A stretch of DNA of 27,500 nt from Prorocentrum cordatum (Eukaryota > Sar > Dinophyceae > Prorocentrales > Prorocentraceae). Numbering within the stretch: the stretch's first letter is position 1; every line of letters starts with the position of its first letter. The translations under genes were made by a program, and so were the position numbers. Positions 9,478 to 17,859 of this stretch are shown here, one piece after another. Below the pieces are notes generated by a model that saw nothing but the letters and a program-made list of their open reading frames with translations, was not told where the DNA came from and made no database searches. The stretch is from assembly GCA_963575745.1 (NCBI GenBank), contig CAUYUJ010004339.1, positions 1-27,500 of the forward strand, in the 5' to 3' direction.

Positions 9478-9657
9478 CCTATAGCCCTACCAAACAGTGT
9501 TCTAAGAACCTTTTGTGGTTCCCGCGAAATGTTCTTAGTACCTTTCTGGCTGGGTCTGTCTTGTTTTAACACATCGAGTTTATGTTCTAAGAACATTGTT
9601 TTTGTTCTTAGAGCATTTTTGGGTTCTACTAAGAGCATTTCGTGGTATGACTATAGG
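9478..9657. mobile_element. Foldback/MITE-like element with TTCTAAGAAC repeats (family K)
   Basis: The left end CCTATAGCCCTACCAAACAG resembles the complement of the right end (CGTGGTATGACTATAGG). Agreement is roughly 70% over about 33 bases. The interior carries GTTCTAAGAAC and GTTCTTAG several times in both directions. It is lower in GC than its surroundings. No convincing target duplication is seen. Confidence 0.6.
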
Positions 9658-9959
9658 AATGCCGGGACGGTCGGTCCCTGCTCAAGTCTTGCGGCTCTGG
9701 CGGGGCGGTGCAGGAGGAGAGGTATATAGAGCGCGGAGGAGCACGGAGCACAGAGCGGGGAGGTGAGGAGAAGCAGCGCTTCGGACCAGCCCGGCCCAGG
9801 CATGACATTTTCAGCTGTTTCCGATTTGGGGTCGCCGGGGAGTCCCGAGCCTTTCCCCCCGGGGGCGCCGGCTTTTCATCACGCGTCGGTGTTGTCGACA
9901 GGCCCGCCGCCCGGCGAGGGCTCCCGGTGGCCGAACTCTGCGCAAACCCGTTCGTCGCG
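9658..9959. other. No supported gene
   Basis: GC-rich sequence leading to the (GT)n tracts. An AGGTATATAGAG word at about 9718 looks TATA-like, but dinoflagellates are not known to use a canonical TATA box and nothing else supports a promoter. Confidence 0.5.
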
Positions 9960-10305
<346 letters not shown>

Positions 10306-10494
10306 GCTGCGCGAGCGTGTCTGCGTCGCTGTGTCCGCTTGCGTAATGCCCGCTGCTCCTCGTCGCTGAATCCCTGCTCCGTGGGAGGTGTCGGAGGTGG
10401 TGAACTCGGCGCTGATCAAGCAGGCCCGCGCCGGTCGGCTGCCGCGCCGTCGTCCTCTCCCTCCCCCGTCTCGATGGCGGAGGGCGGGCGGGAA
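10306..10494. other. Short GC-rich stretch between repeats
   Basis: The - strand from about 10415 to 10310 reads as a plausible peptide (…TEQGFSDEEQRALRKRTQ…) that then runs into the CA repeat. It is too short to call and + strand frames are also open. Confidence 0.3.
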
Positions 10495-10618
10495 GGAGGA
10501 GGAGGAGGAGGAGGAGGAGGAGGAGGAGGAGGAGGAGGAGGGAGGAGGAGGAGGAGGAGGAGGAGGAGGCGAAGGAGGAGGAGGCGAAGGAGGAGGAGGA
10601 GGAGGAGGAGGGAGGAGC
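10495..10618. repeat. (GGA)n tract
   Basis: Almost uninterrupted GGA triplets with two GGCGAA breaks. Glu, Gly and Arg runs result in the three frames. Confidence 0.95.
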
Positions 10619-10763
10619 TGGGACTGGGTGGGCCCTGACACCGTCCCCAGATTCATTATAAGCATACCTGCGCCCACCCGTGCGGCAGTGGCCCACGATG
10701 ATACGCGAGGAACCTCGGGCAGGCCTGCTCCCTGCTGCAGTGTGATCCATCAGGCGTCGTACA

Positions 10764-10820
10764 AGCCCGATCCCTGACGGCACGACGAGGTCGTGCCCGA
10801 ACGTCGGTCCTCGGGCTTTT
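10764..10820 (+). other. Long imperfect hairpin followed by TTTT
   Basis: Three stacked stems nest. AGCCCGA (10764-10770) pairs with TCGGGCT (10811-10817). CTGACG (10774-10779) pairs with CGTCGG (10802-10807, one G-U). GCACGAC (10780-10786) pairs with GTCGTGC (10790-10796), loop GAG. A symmetric TCC/TCC internal loop separates the outer two stems and CCGAA bulges on the 3' side. The stem ends directly in TTTT. It could be a small structured RNA or a short foldback. No tRNA features (anticodon arm, T-loop) are present. Confidence 0.5.
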
Positions 10821-10842
10821 AGAGGGGTGTCCCTAAACATGT

Positions 10843-10975
10843 GGGCGGTTTCAGCCGACGATGTGATTCGGCGGCGAGCCCAGAATGTGATTCGACGATG
10901 TGATTCGACGATGTGATTCGACGATGTGATTCGACGACGTGATTCGGCGGTTTCAGCCGACGATGTGATTCGATG
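10843..10975 (+). repeat. 13-bp minisatellite (GTGATTCGACGAT)n with flanking direct repeats
   Basis: The 13-base unit ATGTGATTCGACG repeats four to five times around 10884-10945. GGCGGTTTCAGCCGACG precedes it (about 10844-10860) and recurs after it (about 10946-10962), so the whole block is a higher-order duplication. The GTGATTCGRC words drift at both edges. Confidence 0.85.
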
Positions 10976-11012
10976 GGTGAGAGGGGGCGGGCCTTCTCAG
11001 AAGGCGGTGGTC
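10973..11012 (+). mobile_element. Family F fragment (left end only)
   Basis: GTGAGAGGGGGCGGGCC then TTCTCAGAAGGCGG matches the left arm of family F (3101, 11131). No matching right arm is found before the next copy, so it is truncated or solo. Confidence 0.5.
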
Positions 11013-11130
11013 GGCGGCGCTTTTTCGGGAGCGCCTTGCGCCCGTCACCAGATGGGCGCGCGGGGATGCCTGCCCGTGGTCCGCGCTGTGCCTGGGGGCG
11101 TCGCCCCGGCTGGTGCCGAGGGAGGGCCCG

Positions 11131-11322
11131 GCGGCGAGCGAGGGGGGGGAGCGAGAGGGGGCGGGCCGTTTCAGCAGGCTCAGAAGTGGCCCGGCCTTCC
11201 GAGAAGTTTTCGGGGCCCTCCCGAGGCACAGATCACTTCCTCGGGAGGCGCCGGAGGGCTCCTGAGAAGCCCCGCCGCCTGCTGAGAGGGCCTGCTTCTT
11301 CTCACTCCCCGCCCCGCTCGCC
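11131..11322. mobile_element. TIR element family F, copy 2
   Basis: The left arm GCGAGCGAGGGGGGGGAGCG (11135 on) is complementary to the right arm CTCACTCCCCGCCCCGCTCG (to about 11320). Inner parts TTTCAGCAGG and CCTGCTGAGA also pair, giving arms of about 45 bases. The middle has CCTTCCGAGAAG and GAGGCACAGATCACTTCCTC, aligned with copy 1. Confidence 0.7.
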
Positions 11323-11561
11323 GTCGACGTTGAGCCGACGAGGAGCCTCCGGCGAAGGGTCACTTCTGCAGTCAGGCTGCTTAGGCTGCGTCCAGGAGGG
11401 ATGGCGACAAAGGGGCCCAGCCCCTCTTCGGCCCCAGAAGCGCGCGCACACGTGCAGAAAAAGAGCGCCTATGGGAGCAGCCGGGGAAGAGCCCCAGGAA
11501 CAGCGAGCCGCCTCCGAACCCGAGCTGCTCCTCACCCGCCTGCCTCGCTCGCCTCCGAGTG
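11323..11561 (+). other. Open, protein-like flank upstream of family B copy 1
   Basis: Two + frames are open and not repeat-like. One starts at ATG 11401 (MATKGPSPSSAPEARAHVQ…). The other reads …GEEPQEQRAASEPELLLTR… and runs straight into the family B element as MGLFSTT. The second matches the phase seen at the two other family B copies. An exon here is possible but unproven. Confidence 0.3.
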
Positions 11562-11778
11562 TGATGGGCCTGTTTTCCACCACCACCACCACCACCACCA
11601 CCACCACCACCACCACCACCACCACCACCATCACCATCACCACCACCACCACCATCACCATCACCATCACCATGAGTTGGAGGGGGGAAGGTGGAGGGTG
11701 AGGAGGAGGAGGAGGAGGAGGACAAGGAGATGGAGGAGGAGGAAGGTGGAGGACGAGGAGATGGAGGAGGAGGAAGCG
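11562..11778 (+). mobile_element. TIR element family B, copy 1: left part only, with (CAC)n expansion
   Basis: Starts TGATGGGCCTGTTTTCCACC like the copies at 17445 and 26990. The CAC triplets are then expanded to about 95 bases (poly-His in one frame), followed by GAGTTGGAGGGGGGAAGG and GGA-rich sequence. The right TIR (CAGGCCCATCA) is missing; a family A element begins instead. The copy is therefore truncated or was disrupted by the A insertion. Confidence 0.8.
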
Positions 11779-11923
11779 GCCCTCTACAGGGGGAACATTC
11801 AAACATAGTCGACAAAATAGTCCAGGGACGATTTTTTTGAGCATGTTTTGACCATTTGGGAGCATTGTTTTGTATTTTTTCATTTTTCGTCGAAGATCCC
11901 CTTCTGAGGGGGACACGCCCGAC
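11779..11923 (+). mobile_element. TIR element family A, copy 2, left end damaged
   Basis: The right end GGGGGACACGCCCGAC (to 11923) is intact. The left end has lost GTCGGGCGT and starts at CCTCTACAGGGGGAACATTC. The interior has AAACATAGTC, ACAAAATAGTCCAGGGACG and CATTTTTCGTCGAAG, the best-preserved version of the family interior. The expected 8-bp duplication cannot be tested because the left edge is lost. Confidence 0.8.
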
Positions 11924-12049
11924 TTCGGGGTGGCCTTCCGTGGCCCGCCGTCGGGCCCCCAGCAGGGGAGCAGCCTCTGAACGGCTATTGGGGGCGAGAG
12001 CCAGGCGCCCAGGGAGAGGCGCCGGGGGCGGACAGGCCTCCTGCCTCGG
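11924..12049. other. Short GC-rich spacer, no feature
   Basis: GC-rich spacer between family A copy 2 and the GGA tract. Nothing was recognised in it. Confidence 0.5.
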
Positions 12050-12315
12050 GAGGAGGAGGAGGAGGAGGAGGAGGAGGAGGAGGAGGAGGAGGGGGAGGAG
12101 GAGTAGGGGAGGAGGAGGGAGGAGGGAGGGAGGAGGAGGAGGAGGAGGAGGAGGAGGAGGAGGAGGAGGAGGAGGAGGAGGAGGAGGAGGAGGATGAGGA
12201 GGGGGAGGAGGAGTAGGGGGAGGAGGAGGGAGGAGGAGGAGGAGGAGCAGGAGGAGGGAGGAGGAGGAGGAGGAGGAATAGGAGAACGAGGGGGGGGGGG
12301 GAGGAGGAGGAGGAA
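12050..12315. repeat. (GGA)n tract, about 265 bp
   Basis: GGA triplets with sparse GAT, TAG and GGGGGA breaks, ending in a G run at about 12291-12300. No gene is inferred from the open frames. Confidence 0.95.
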
Positions 12316-13082
12316 GGGGCGGGTGTCAATGCAATCGGGGGCCGGTCGGAGCGCCGCATCCTTGCAGGATCCTGCAGGGCCGGGGTCTTCGGCGCAGGGG
12401 CGAAGCCAAGCCACGCCAGGCGGGCGTCGGGGGCACGGCGGGCCCCCGAGGGAGGGGTCCACACCTCCAGGTCGGCGCTCGGCATGGCGGGGCCGCGCTG
12501 GCTCGCTTGCAGGTGCGCAGAGCAGCGGCCGGCCGGACTCGCGGCCCAGCGGAGTGGGGAGGGGGGGGGCGGGGAGGAGGAAAAAGGAGGGAGGAGGGAT
12601 AGGAGTGAGGCGGAGGGGTAGATTCTTGACGCTCCGCGTGCCCCCGCAGGCCCGCCCGGCAGCTTAGGCAGCTTAGGCAGCTTAGGTGCGGCCGTCGGTC
12701 CCCGTGCGCTAGGCAAGTGGGCTCGCGCGTAGCCCGCCCGACCTCTGGCGCTGCTGGCGCTCTCGCCTGCGGCCGCGACGAAAAAGTACCCCCGCAAACT
12801 CGGCGGCAGTTTCGGCGGCCGTTAATTCGCGCGCTTAGGTAGCTAGGTTTGGCTCGTGGCCCGGGCTGACTTCGGACGCCACCTGCGCTTCCGCCTGCGG
12901 CCGCGACGGACCCCCCCCCCGCAGGCCCATCCAGAAGCGATCGCCGGGCGAGTGGACCTGACCCAGGGGAGGGCGGAAGCACGCAGTGGAGCAGCCTCTC
13001 CGAGGGATCCATGGGGACCGAAGCCTACCGTCGCAGACCTGTGGTTGTGAGATCCTGGGGCCATGCAAGTAGGGGGGGCCAT
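12316..13082. other. No supported gene; short direct repeats
   Basis: A 10-bp tandem GGCAGCTTAG runs about 2.8 times at 12656-12687. GCCTGCGGCCGCGACG occurs at about 12767 and again at about 12892, each near a CCCCCGCAGGCCC block (12641 and 12908), so this part holds an older duplication with a period of roughly 125-265 bp. 12545-12615 is G/A-rich. Long - strand frames are compositional. Confidence 0.5.
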
Positions 13083-13214
13083 ATGCGAACCCTACCCCCC
13101 GCCCCCACGACTTCTGAAGGGGGAGGGGGGGTTCACTTCGTTCGGGAGTTCCCAAGTGGAGTGAACCCCACCCTCCCCCTCAGAAGTCGTGGGGGGTAGG
13201 GGTAGGGCTCGCAT
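13083..13214. mobile_element. Foldback element with arms of about 55 bp
   Basis: The left arm starts ATGCGAACCCTACCCC and runs through CACGACTTCTGAAGG to GGGTTCACTT. The right arm starts AGTGAACCCC, runs through TCAGAAGTCGTGGGG and ends GGGCTCGCAT. The arms pair nearly throughout with a few single-base differences, and only about 25 bases lie between them. It would form a stable hairpin as DNA or RNA. No target duplication was identified. Confidence 0.8.
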
Positions 13215-13554
13215 GTGATCCCCTAGCAGGGGATTTCGTGGAGCGTTCATTTGGATTTTCGGGAGGAGTCCTCTTGGGGCTTTCCTGTTTCGTGCGATCC
13301 TCGGGCTCTTTTTTGACGCTCTGTGGGGCGTCTTGGGGCCCGCTTGGAGCGATCTTAGGCCCCAGGGCTAGAATAGTGCGGGGTCCTGAATTCAATCGGG
13401 TCGTTCACTTCGCTGCCCTTTCTTAGTTTTATTGCGAGCATGCACGCGCCGATGCGCGCGCGTGCGTCTTAGTGACAACAGGGGGCGCGCGCCCGTTCCA
13501 GCGCGCGCGTATCCGAACCCAAGTGCTTACTTCACGGAACTATAGCAATGCCGC
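13215..13554. other. No gene recognised; GCGC-rich segment
   Basis: 13215-13440 is of ordinary complexity. 13441-13515 is rich in GCGCGC/CGCGTGC alternation and may adopt Z-form. No element boundary is visible. Confidence 0.45.
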
Positions 13555-13624
13555 ATGATTCGTAAAACGCCTCCGCTCATCAACGAGATTCTGGAGAAGG
13601 GAGCGTTTCATCTGAGAAATCCAG
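13555..13624 (+). CDS. Possible first-exon fragment ending in a consensus 5' splice site
   Basis: ATG 13555 (in frame after a TAG at 13543) opens MIRKTPPLINEILEKGAFHL…, a mixed-composition peptide of 23 codons. It ends at CCAG|GTAAGG, a textbook donor. A downstream candidate (13794-13916, after TATATCAG; MQEPHSVFDLEANDSP… to TAG 13914) is not in phase with it if spliced at the obvious acceptor. The pair is therefore not a proven gene. Confidence 0.25.
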
Positions 13625-14968
13625 GTAAGGACAACCGTCGAATTTCATTATGTGAATCAGCTTGAGCAATTAATTTGTCATCAACCGAAATCGTGACGGA
13701 ATGCCGCCATGCAGAACGTTATGACAGTTGCAACGTCTGGGAATTGGAACAATACCATGATGACCAACATCAATAATCACCCAACTATATCAGATGCAGG
13801 AACCCCACTCCGTGTTTGATCTGGAGGCCAATGACAGTCCTACTCTAACCCTTACCTTCATCGTGTTTTTCGTGCAAGACGATATTTCGAGGGCGGCGTC
13901 AGGAGGCAGAGTCTAGCGACCCTCCGACTTGAGGTGAGGAGAATCGGTCGGTCCGAAGAACTGCGATTGCATTTGGCAGGTGGATAGGCCTCGTTCGGAT
14001 CAGAGCCCCATGCTGTATCTCCGCCCGGTCTCCGCCGACAGTCAATGTATACGGAACGCTTTGCCAGGGATTTGTTTACGTCGATTCCGAGGGCCATCGT
14101 AACCCCTGGCATCGATGTCTCGGCTCTGCCGTGGGGGAAGCCCCTGTATGCGTTCTGTCACCTGTCGCTTCCGAAGCGGCCCATGAGCCACTCGAGACAG
14201 CCCAGGGCCACCAGACTGGCACGACCCTCGATACGTCGGGAAGCGGCCCCCCAGAGTTCACACCGAAGGGTCGGCCTGTTTTCTCTCGGGCATATTTAAG
14301 GGGAACTCTTCGTCCAGCGTAAAGTCTCACGCGTCAGCGAGGGCCTGGGAGGAAGACCGTGGTAATGACGGGTCAGGGGGGGGATGTTTCGCCCTGTAGC
14401 ATCGCAGCCCCCAGCTCCTGCCACCCAAGCCCCAGAATACTGAAGGCAGAGCGGTGACCGAGATCCCCGGGGCGCTCGTCGGCCCCAGTTGCTCTGCTGG
14501 TGGTCCTTCGGTTCCGCCCGTCAGCGCCATCATATCGGACCAATACGTGGATGGACGATATTCACCAGTCCCTAAATTTCCCTGGTCCCGACAGTGGAAC
14601 GGAGAAGGGCAGCCGAAAAGCAGGCAGCCATGCCGTCCCAAAAGGAGTTCCAACGAGGACAGGTCTTGCAGTGATCGGCGTGATTCCAGCGCGGCGAGGG
14701 ACCGAACGCAGTGGTTCCCAGCCCGATCCGCGATCTTATTCATAAACGCGGTGTCGATGATCGAGCGATGCTGGATGCCGACCCGCAGCGTGCAGCGAAA
14801 GAGAACATCGCTGTCCAGGACGATCTGGCGCCACCTCGTCTGCCCTGGCTCCTCCTCCGCCTCTCTCTGGTGTTTGGGCTCCGCGTCGGGACAATTTTGT
14901 TTTATCCCCGGGCGATTACCAGCGTGACCGGTGGGGGGGCGAGGGATGGGGAACGGGGGGAAAGGGCT
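13625..14968. other. Lower-GC, low-repeat stretch; coding status unclear
   Basis: This is the longest piece without simple repeats. Several open frames exist on both strands (+ 13794-13916, + 14045-14299, - 14112-13858, + 14454-14927, - 14974-14327), none with a recognisable domain. The + peptide at about 14630 (AMPSQKEFQRGQ) faintly recalls the PSQRGF-type segment of dinoflagellate LINE reverse transcriptases, but stops follow at once. It may be an eroded retroelement. Confidence 0.3.
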
Positions 14969-15051
14969 GGTCACGTCACGATTCGCGCCGCCGCCGTCTA
15001 GGACTTGATGTCTAGGTCCCGCACGGCGCCGGCGCGAATCGTGACGTGACC
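14969..15051. other. Inverted repeat, perfect 22-bp arms
   Basis: 14969-14990 (GGTCACGTCACGATTCGCGC then CG) is the exact complement of 15030-15051, with 39 bases between. The spacer contains GTCTAGG twice as a direct repeat. Perfect arms in otherwise diverged DNA suggest a young foldback or gene-conversion tract. Confidence 0.85.
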
Positions 15052-15395
15052 ACAGAGATCCGATGCATCGATTTGTTCAATTTTGGGTCCCTGGAAGTCT
15101 CGACTCATTCGGGGGACCTGCTTTTCCCGAGTCGTGTTCTGACGGTCCCAGGGCCCAGTGAGGGCTTCCAGAGGCCGAGAACAGCAGCAAAAACTCCGTC
15201 TTGATCTCTGCAGTGCGTTGATTCGTTGGATAGGAAAAAAGTGAGAGGGGGAAGGGCATTGTGGTGCAAGTCCCGGCCGTCGCCGCGGCCCTTGGGCGTC
15301 GAGGTCGCCATCACCTCGCCCGCTCCCGCTCCTGCGGCCATGGGGCCTTCTGCCGCTCCCCTGGGGCATACTCAAGGACTCACCAGCCTCGAGCT
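15052..15395. other. No gene recognised
   Basis: Sequence of mixed complexity. A weak dyad (CGACTC…GAGTCG) spans about 15099-15132. Open frames are short on both strands. Confidence 0.45.
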
Positions 15396-15521
15396 TATCC
15401 CTATCCCTAAGATTGACACGCCAAAAGGCGATGACAATCTTAGGGATTCGCCCTGCAAAACGAAGGGAATCCCTACGATTGGCATCGTGATGAGGAGATG
15501 CCCAGCATAGGGATAGGGATA
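15396..15521. mobile_element. Multi-stem (cloverleaf-like) inverted-repeat element
   Basis: A 14-base terminal inverted repeat, TATCCCTATCCCTA (15396-15409) and TAGGGATAGGGATA (15508-15521), encloses three further hairpins: CCCTAAGATTG/CAATCTTAGGG (15405-15415, 15435-15445), AGGGATTC/GAATCCCT (15442-15449, 15467-15474) and ACGAT/ATCGT (15475-15488). The outer stem and the first hairpin compete for five bases. All stems reuse an AGGGAT-like word. It may be a short foldback transposon or a structured RNA. Confidence 0.65.
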
Positions 15522-15737
15522 TGTTCCAGGCCGGTAAAGGACCCCGCCTCCTCCCTGCTGTTCTGGCTCCGCCTCCTCCCCGAGCTGCCGCCGCGGCCGT
15601 CCTTCCCTCGGAGGCGATACGGTCGGTGGTGGCCGAGTGCACCTTCTGCGTCACGATCGCGGACCCGAGGGGCGAGGACGCGCGGCCGCCGCGGAGGGGG
15701 GGGGGGGGGGGGAAGGGGGGGGCGCCTCCCCGTGCGG
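15522..15737. other. GC-rich spacer with G homopolymer
   Basis: GC-rich sequence with a G run at about 15697-15712 that may be miscalled. + and - frames are open; nothing is recognisable. Confidence 0.45.
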
Positions 15738-15745
15738 GCCGAGCA

Positions 15746-15940
15746 CTATGTCGGGCCTGTCCCCCTACAGGGGGATTTTCGACGGAAAAATATAACAAAT
15801 ACACCAAAAAATACCCCCAAAAGGTCAAACAATACTCAACAAATAGCTCCCAGACGGTTTTTGGATTATTTTTTGAATATGTTTGGGGTATTTTTGTTTT
15901 TCGTCGAAAATCCTCCTGTAGGGGGACAGGCCCGACTTCA
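15746..15940 (+). mobile_element. TIR element family A, copy 3, with perfect 8-bp target duplication
   Basis: TIRs of at least 37 bases with about two mismatches: GTCGGGCCTGTCCCCCTACA… at 15750 and …GTAGGGGGACAGGCCCGAC to 15936. Each is followed outward by four bases and then by GCCGAGCA (15738-15745 and 15941-15948), identical on both sides. The interior is A/T-rich and belongs to a subfamily distinct from copies 1, 2, 4 and 5. This copy and copy 1 define the family boundary. Confidence 0.9.
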
Positions 15941-16047
15941 GCCGAGCATGAGGGCACGCGGGCGTTTCTTGGTCCTCGGGGCCCGGCCGGGGGCTGGCTC
16001 GTTGCTGGCACGTCTGCTCCCCACCCGACAGGTTTGGGCCGTCAGGT

Positions 16048-16207
16048 TTGAGTCGGGCGTGTCCCCCCACAGGAGGAAGGTTCAACGATTGTCAGCAAAG
16101 TAGTCAGGGGGACGTTTTTCTACTGTTTCTGAATATCCCTGAATCTTTTTTGACTATGTTTCATTTTTCGTCCAAGCTCCGCCTGTAGGAGGACACGCCG
16201 GACCAAA
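16048..16207 (+). mobile_element. TIR element family A, copy 4
   Basis: The left end GTCGGGCGTGTCCCCCCACA (16052) pairs with the right end TGTAGGAGGACACGCCGGAC (to 16203). TTTGA/CAAAC extends the match outward. The interior has GTAGTCAGGGGGACG, GACTATGTTTCATTTTTCG and TCCAAGCTCCG, like copy 2. No matching 8-bp flanks were found. Confidence 0.85.
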
Positions 16208-16250
16208 CTTTTTGTTTTAAGAGCAGACCTCCCGACACGTCAACTTTGCA

Positions 16251-16510
16251 TACCGCGGCCGCCAGATCCTCAGGCCCCCCAAATGTTCCCGAGAGTCCTG
16301 CGTCGCGCCACTCTGCATACCGCGGCCGCCTGATCCCCAGGTCCCCCGAGTGTCTCCGAGAGTCCCACCTCGTGTCGACTCGCCCACTCTGGATACCGCG
16401 GCTGCCCCTGATTCCCAGGTCCCTCGAGTGCCCCCGAGAGTCCCGCCTCGCGCCACTCCGTATATCGCGGCTGCCCCAGATCCCCAGGTCCCCCGAGTGT
16501 CCCCGAGTGT
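16251..16510 (+). repeat. Satellite of four units, 67-76 bp
   Basis: Each unit runs TACCGCGGCYGCC, GATCCYCAGGYCCCCC, GTGTCCCCGAGAGTCC, CCTCGCGCCACTC. Unit starts are 16251, 16318, 16394 and 16463. Unit three carries a short insertion. The array is flanked by family A copy 4 and an AT-richer satellite. Confidence 0.9.
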
Positions 16511-17080
16511 AACATGACCTGACATATGGGCATAATACCATAGCGTAACATAGTACAGCACAACAATATAAGCGATGATATACCATAGCATAACACTGCA
16601 CCACATTACATACCATATCCGAGCAGAAAATACCACATTATGAAACACTATGTCAGACCACGGCATGCCAAAGCACAACATCAGAGCATCTATCATTACA
16701 TAACCTGGCAAATCAAGCACGCCGTAATAAACCATCACAGAGCTGAACATACCAACACATACCATGCCACGTACTCAATAGCATGGCATGTCATAGCACA
16801 GCACAACGCAGCATACCAACGCATGCTTTGACATATCAAGTCTTCCATACCATCTCGGAGCATACCATACCATACAATGCCGTACCATGCTTAATCTCAT
16901 AACCTAGTATACAGTGACACAACACACCGCACCATAACACAACATCACAGCACATCTATCATGACACATATCGGTGTAACCCATGTGACACATCATACCA
17001 TGACATAGCGTGGCATACGATGATACAGTTTAGACATAATGCGGCATACCATGACATAGGGCGGCATACACAGGCAGCCA
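16511..17080. repeat. AT-richer degenerate satellite of CATAC/CATAA/CAGCAC words
   Basis: About 570 bases built from words such as CATACCA, ACATACC, CATAGCA, CAACA and CATGACATAG. GC is much lower than in the surroundings. A longer unit (CATACCATGACATAG…GGCATAC) repeats at about 17010 and 17045. Stops are dense in most frames and no gene is seen. Confidence 0.8.
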
Positions 17081-17439
17081 CCCACTCCGGTCACTTCGCG
17101 ACAGACAGGCGGTCCGCTTGGAGCTTTGAGGTGGACCAGTATGACGAGGATCACCTCTGGAGTCATGCGGCAGGGCCAGGATAGATGTCAGTCTGGAAGG
17201 GCGCTGTCAGGGCCAAGGGGTTCCAAACCTCAGGCAGGGCTGAGCACAGAACGAGGTGCCCGGCCTCGGGGCCGGTGCGGCTCGCCCTTCCATGCGCTCT
17301 CCTTCACCCGCGGCCGCTCTGCGCTGGCGCCTCCTTGCTGGAGGCCCGTGCAGCGCAACTCAGGCAGATGGTCCGATGACCTGGGAGCCCCGAGGACGTC
17401 GCTGGACGGCCTGTGCAAATTGATAGCGCGGTGTGCGTC
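17081..17439 (+). other. Open, partly protein-like flank upstream of family B copy 2
   Basis: One + frame reads …SFEVDQYDEDHLWSHA… early (stop about 17184). Another is open from 17126 to 17557 and enters the family B element as …LCKLIARCASFVMGLFSTT. No acceptor or donor pair is certain. An exon is possible. Confidence 0.3.
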
Positions 17440-17444
17440 CTTTG

Positions 17445-17584
17445 TGATGGGCCTGTTTTCCACCACCACCACCACTATAAGTTGGATGGGGGGGAGGAGG
17501 ACGAAGAGGAGGAGGAGGAGAAGGAGGAGGAGGACCCCCTCCCCCTCCAACTCATGATGGTGGTGGTGGAAAACAGGCCCATCA
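17445..17584 (+). mobile_element. TIR element family B, copy 2, complete, with 5-bp target duplication
   Basis: The left TIR TGATGGGCCTGTTTTCCACC continues through ACCACCACCAC to AAGTTGG. The right TIR reads CTCATGATGGTGGTGG then AAAACAGGCCCATCA. The arms are about 45 bases and the centre is GGA/GAAGAGG-rich. CTTTG flanks both sides exactly (17440-17444 and 17585-17589). It is 140 bp long and non-coding. The clean structure makes this the type copy of the family. Confidence 0.9.
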
Positions 17585-17589
17585 CTTTG

Positions 17590-17859
17590 TCCTTGCCCGT
17601 CCACCTGTGTCACAGCAGTTTGTGGGCTCGCGCCAGCGCCTGCCGCGTTTTCGTGAGCTTTCGTGGGCAGGAGCACGGTCACGTGAAGCGAGGTTGGCGG
17701 CCGCCACCGCGCACAAGCGCAGCGGGGACATTCGTCGGAGTAGGCTCGCGAGCGTGTGCGCAGTGTTTTGGGCGAAGGCCCGCGCACCTTACTATTGTGC
17801 GTATGCGTGTGTGTATATATATGTACTAGAACCATCGCGCTCGCTTCGCGCGCGCTCAA
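17590..17859. other. No certain gene downstream of family B copy 2
   Basis: A CCACCTGTGTCACAG|CAG acceptor-like word lies near 17610, followed by an Arg-rich + frame (…QQFVGSRQRLPRFRELS…). GTGTATATATATG near 17810 is a short TA run. No family match was found. Confidence 0.35.

Noticed and set aside
9717-9727. TATATAG as a TATA box
   Set aside because: No transcription start, downstream gene or other promoter sign is visible, and canonical TATA boxes are not expected in dinoflagellates.
10764-10820. tRNA gene or bacterial terminator
   Set aside because: It has a single stacked hairpin without D or T arms or an anticodon loop. A rho-independent terminator is not expected in this context.
11580-11672. 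Poly-His coding run that looks like a tag or vector contamination
   Set aside because: It is a CAC expansion inside family B copy 1; copies 2 and 3 carry the same region with few CAC units.
14440-14900. Reverse transcriptase remnant (AMPSQKEFQRGQ segment)
   Set aside because: Only about a dozen residues recall the family, stops follow in frame, and no YXDD or other core motif was found.
15396-15445. CCCTAT/CCCTAA words as an interstitial telomere repeat
   Set aside because: The words are part of the inverted-repeat stems and are not tandem telomere units.
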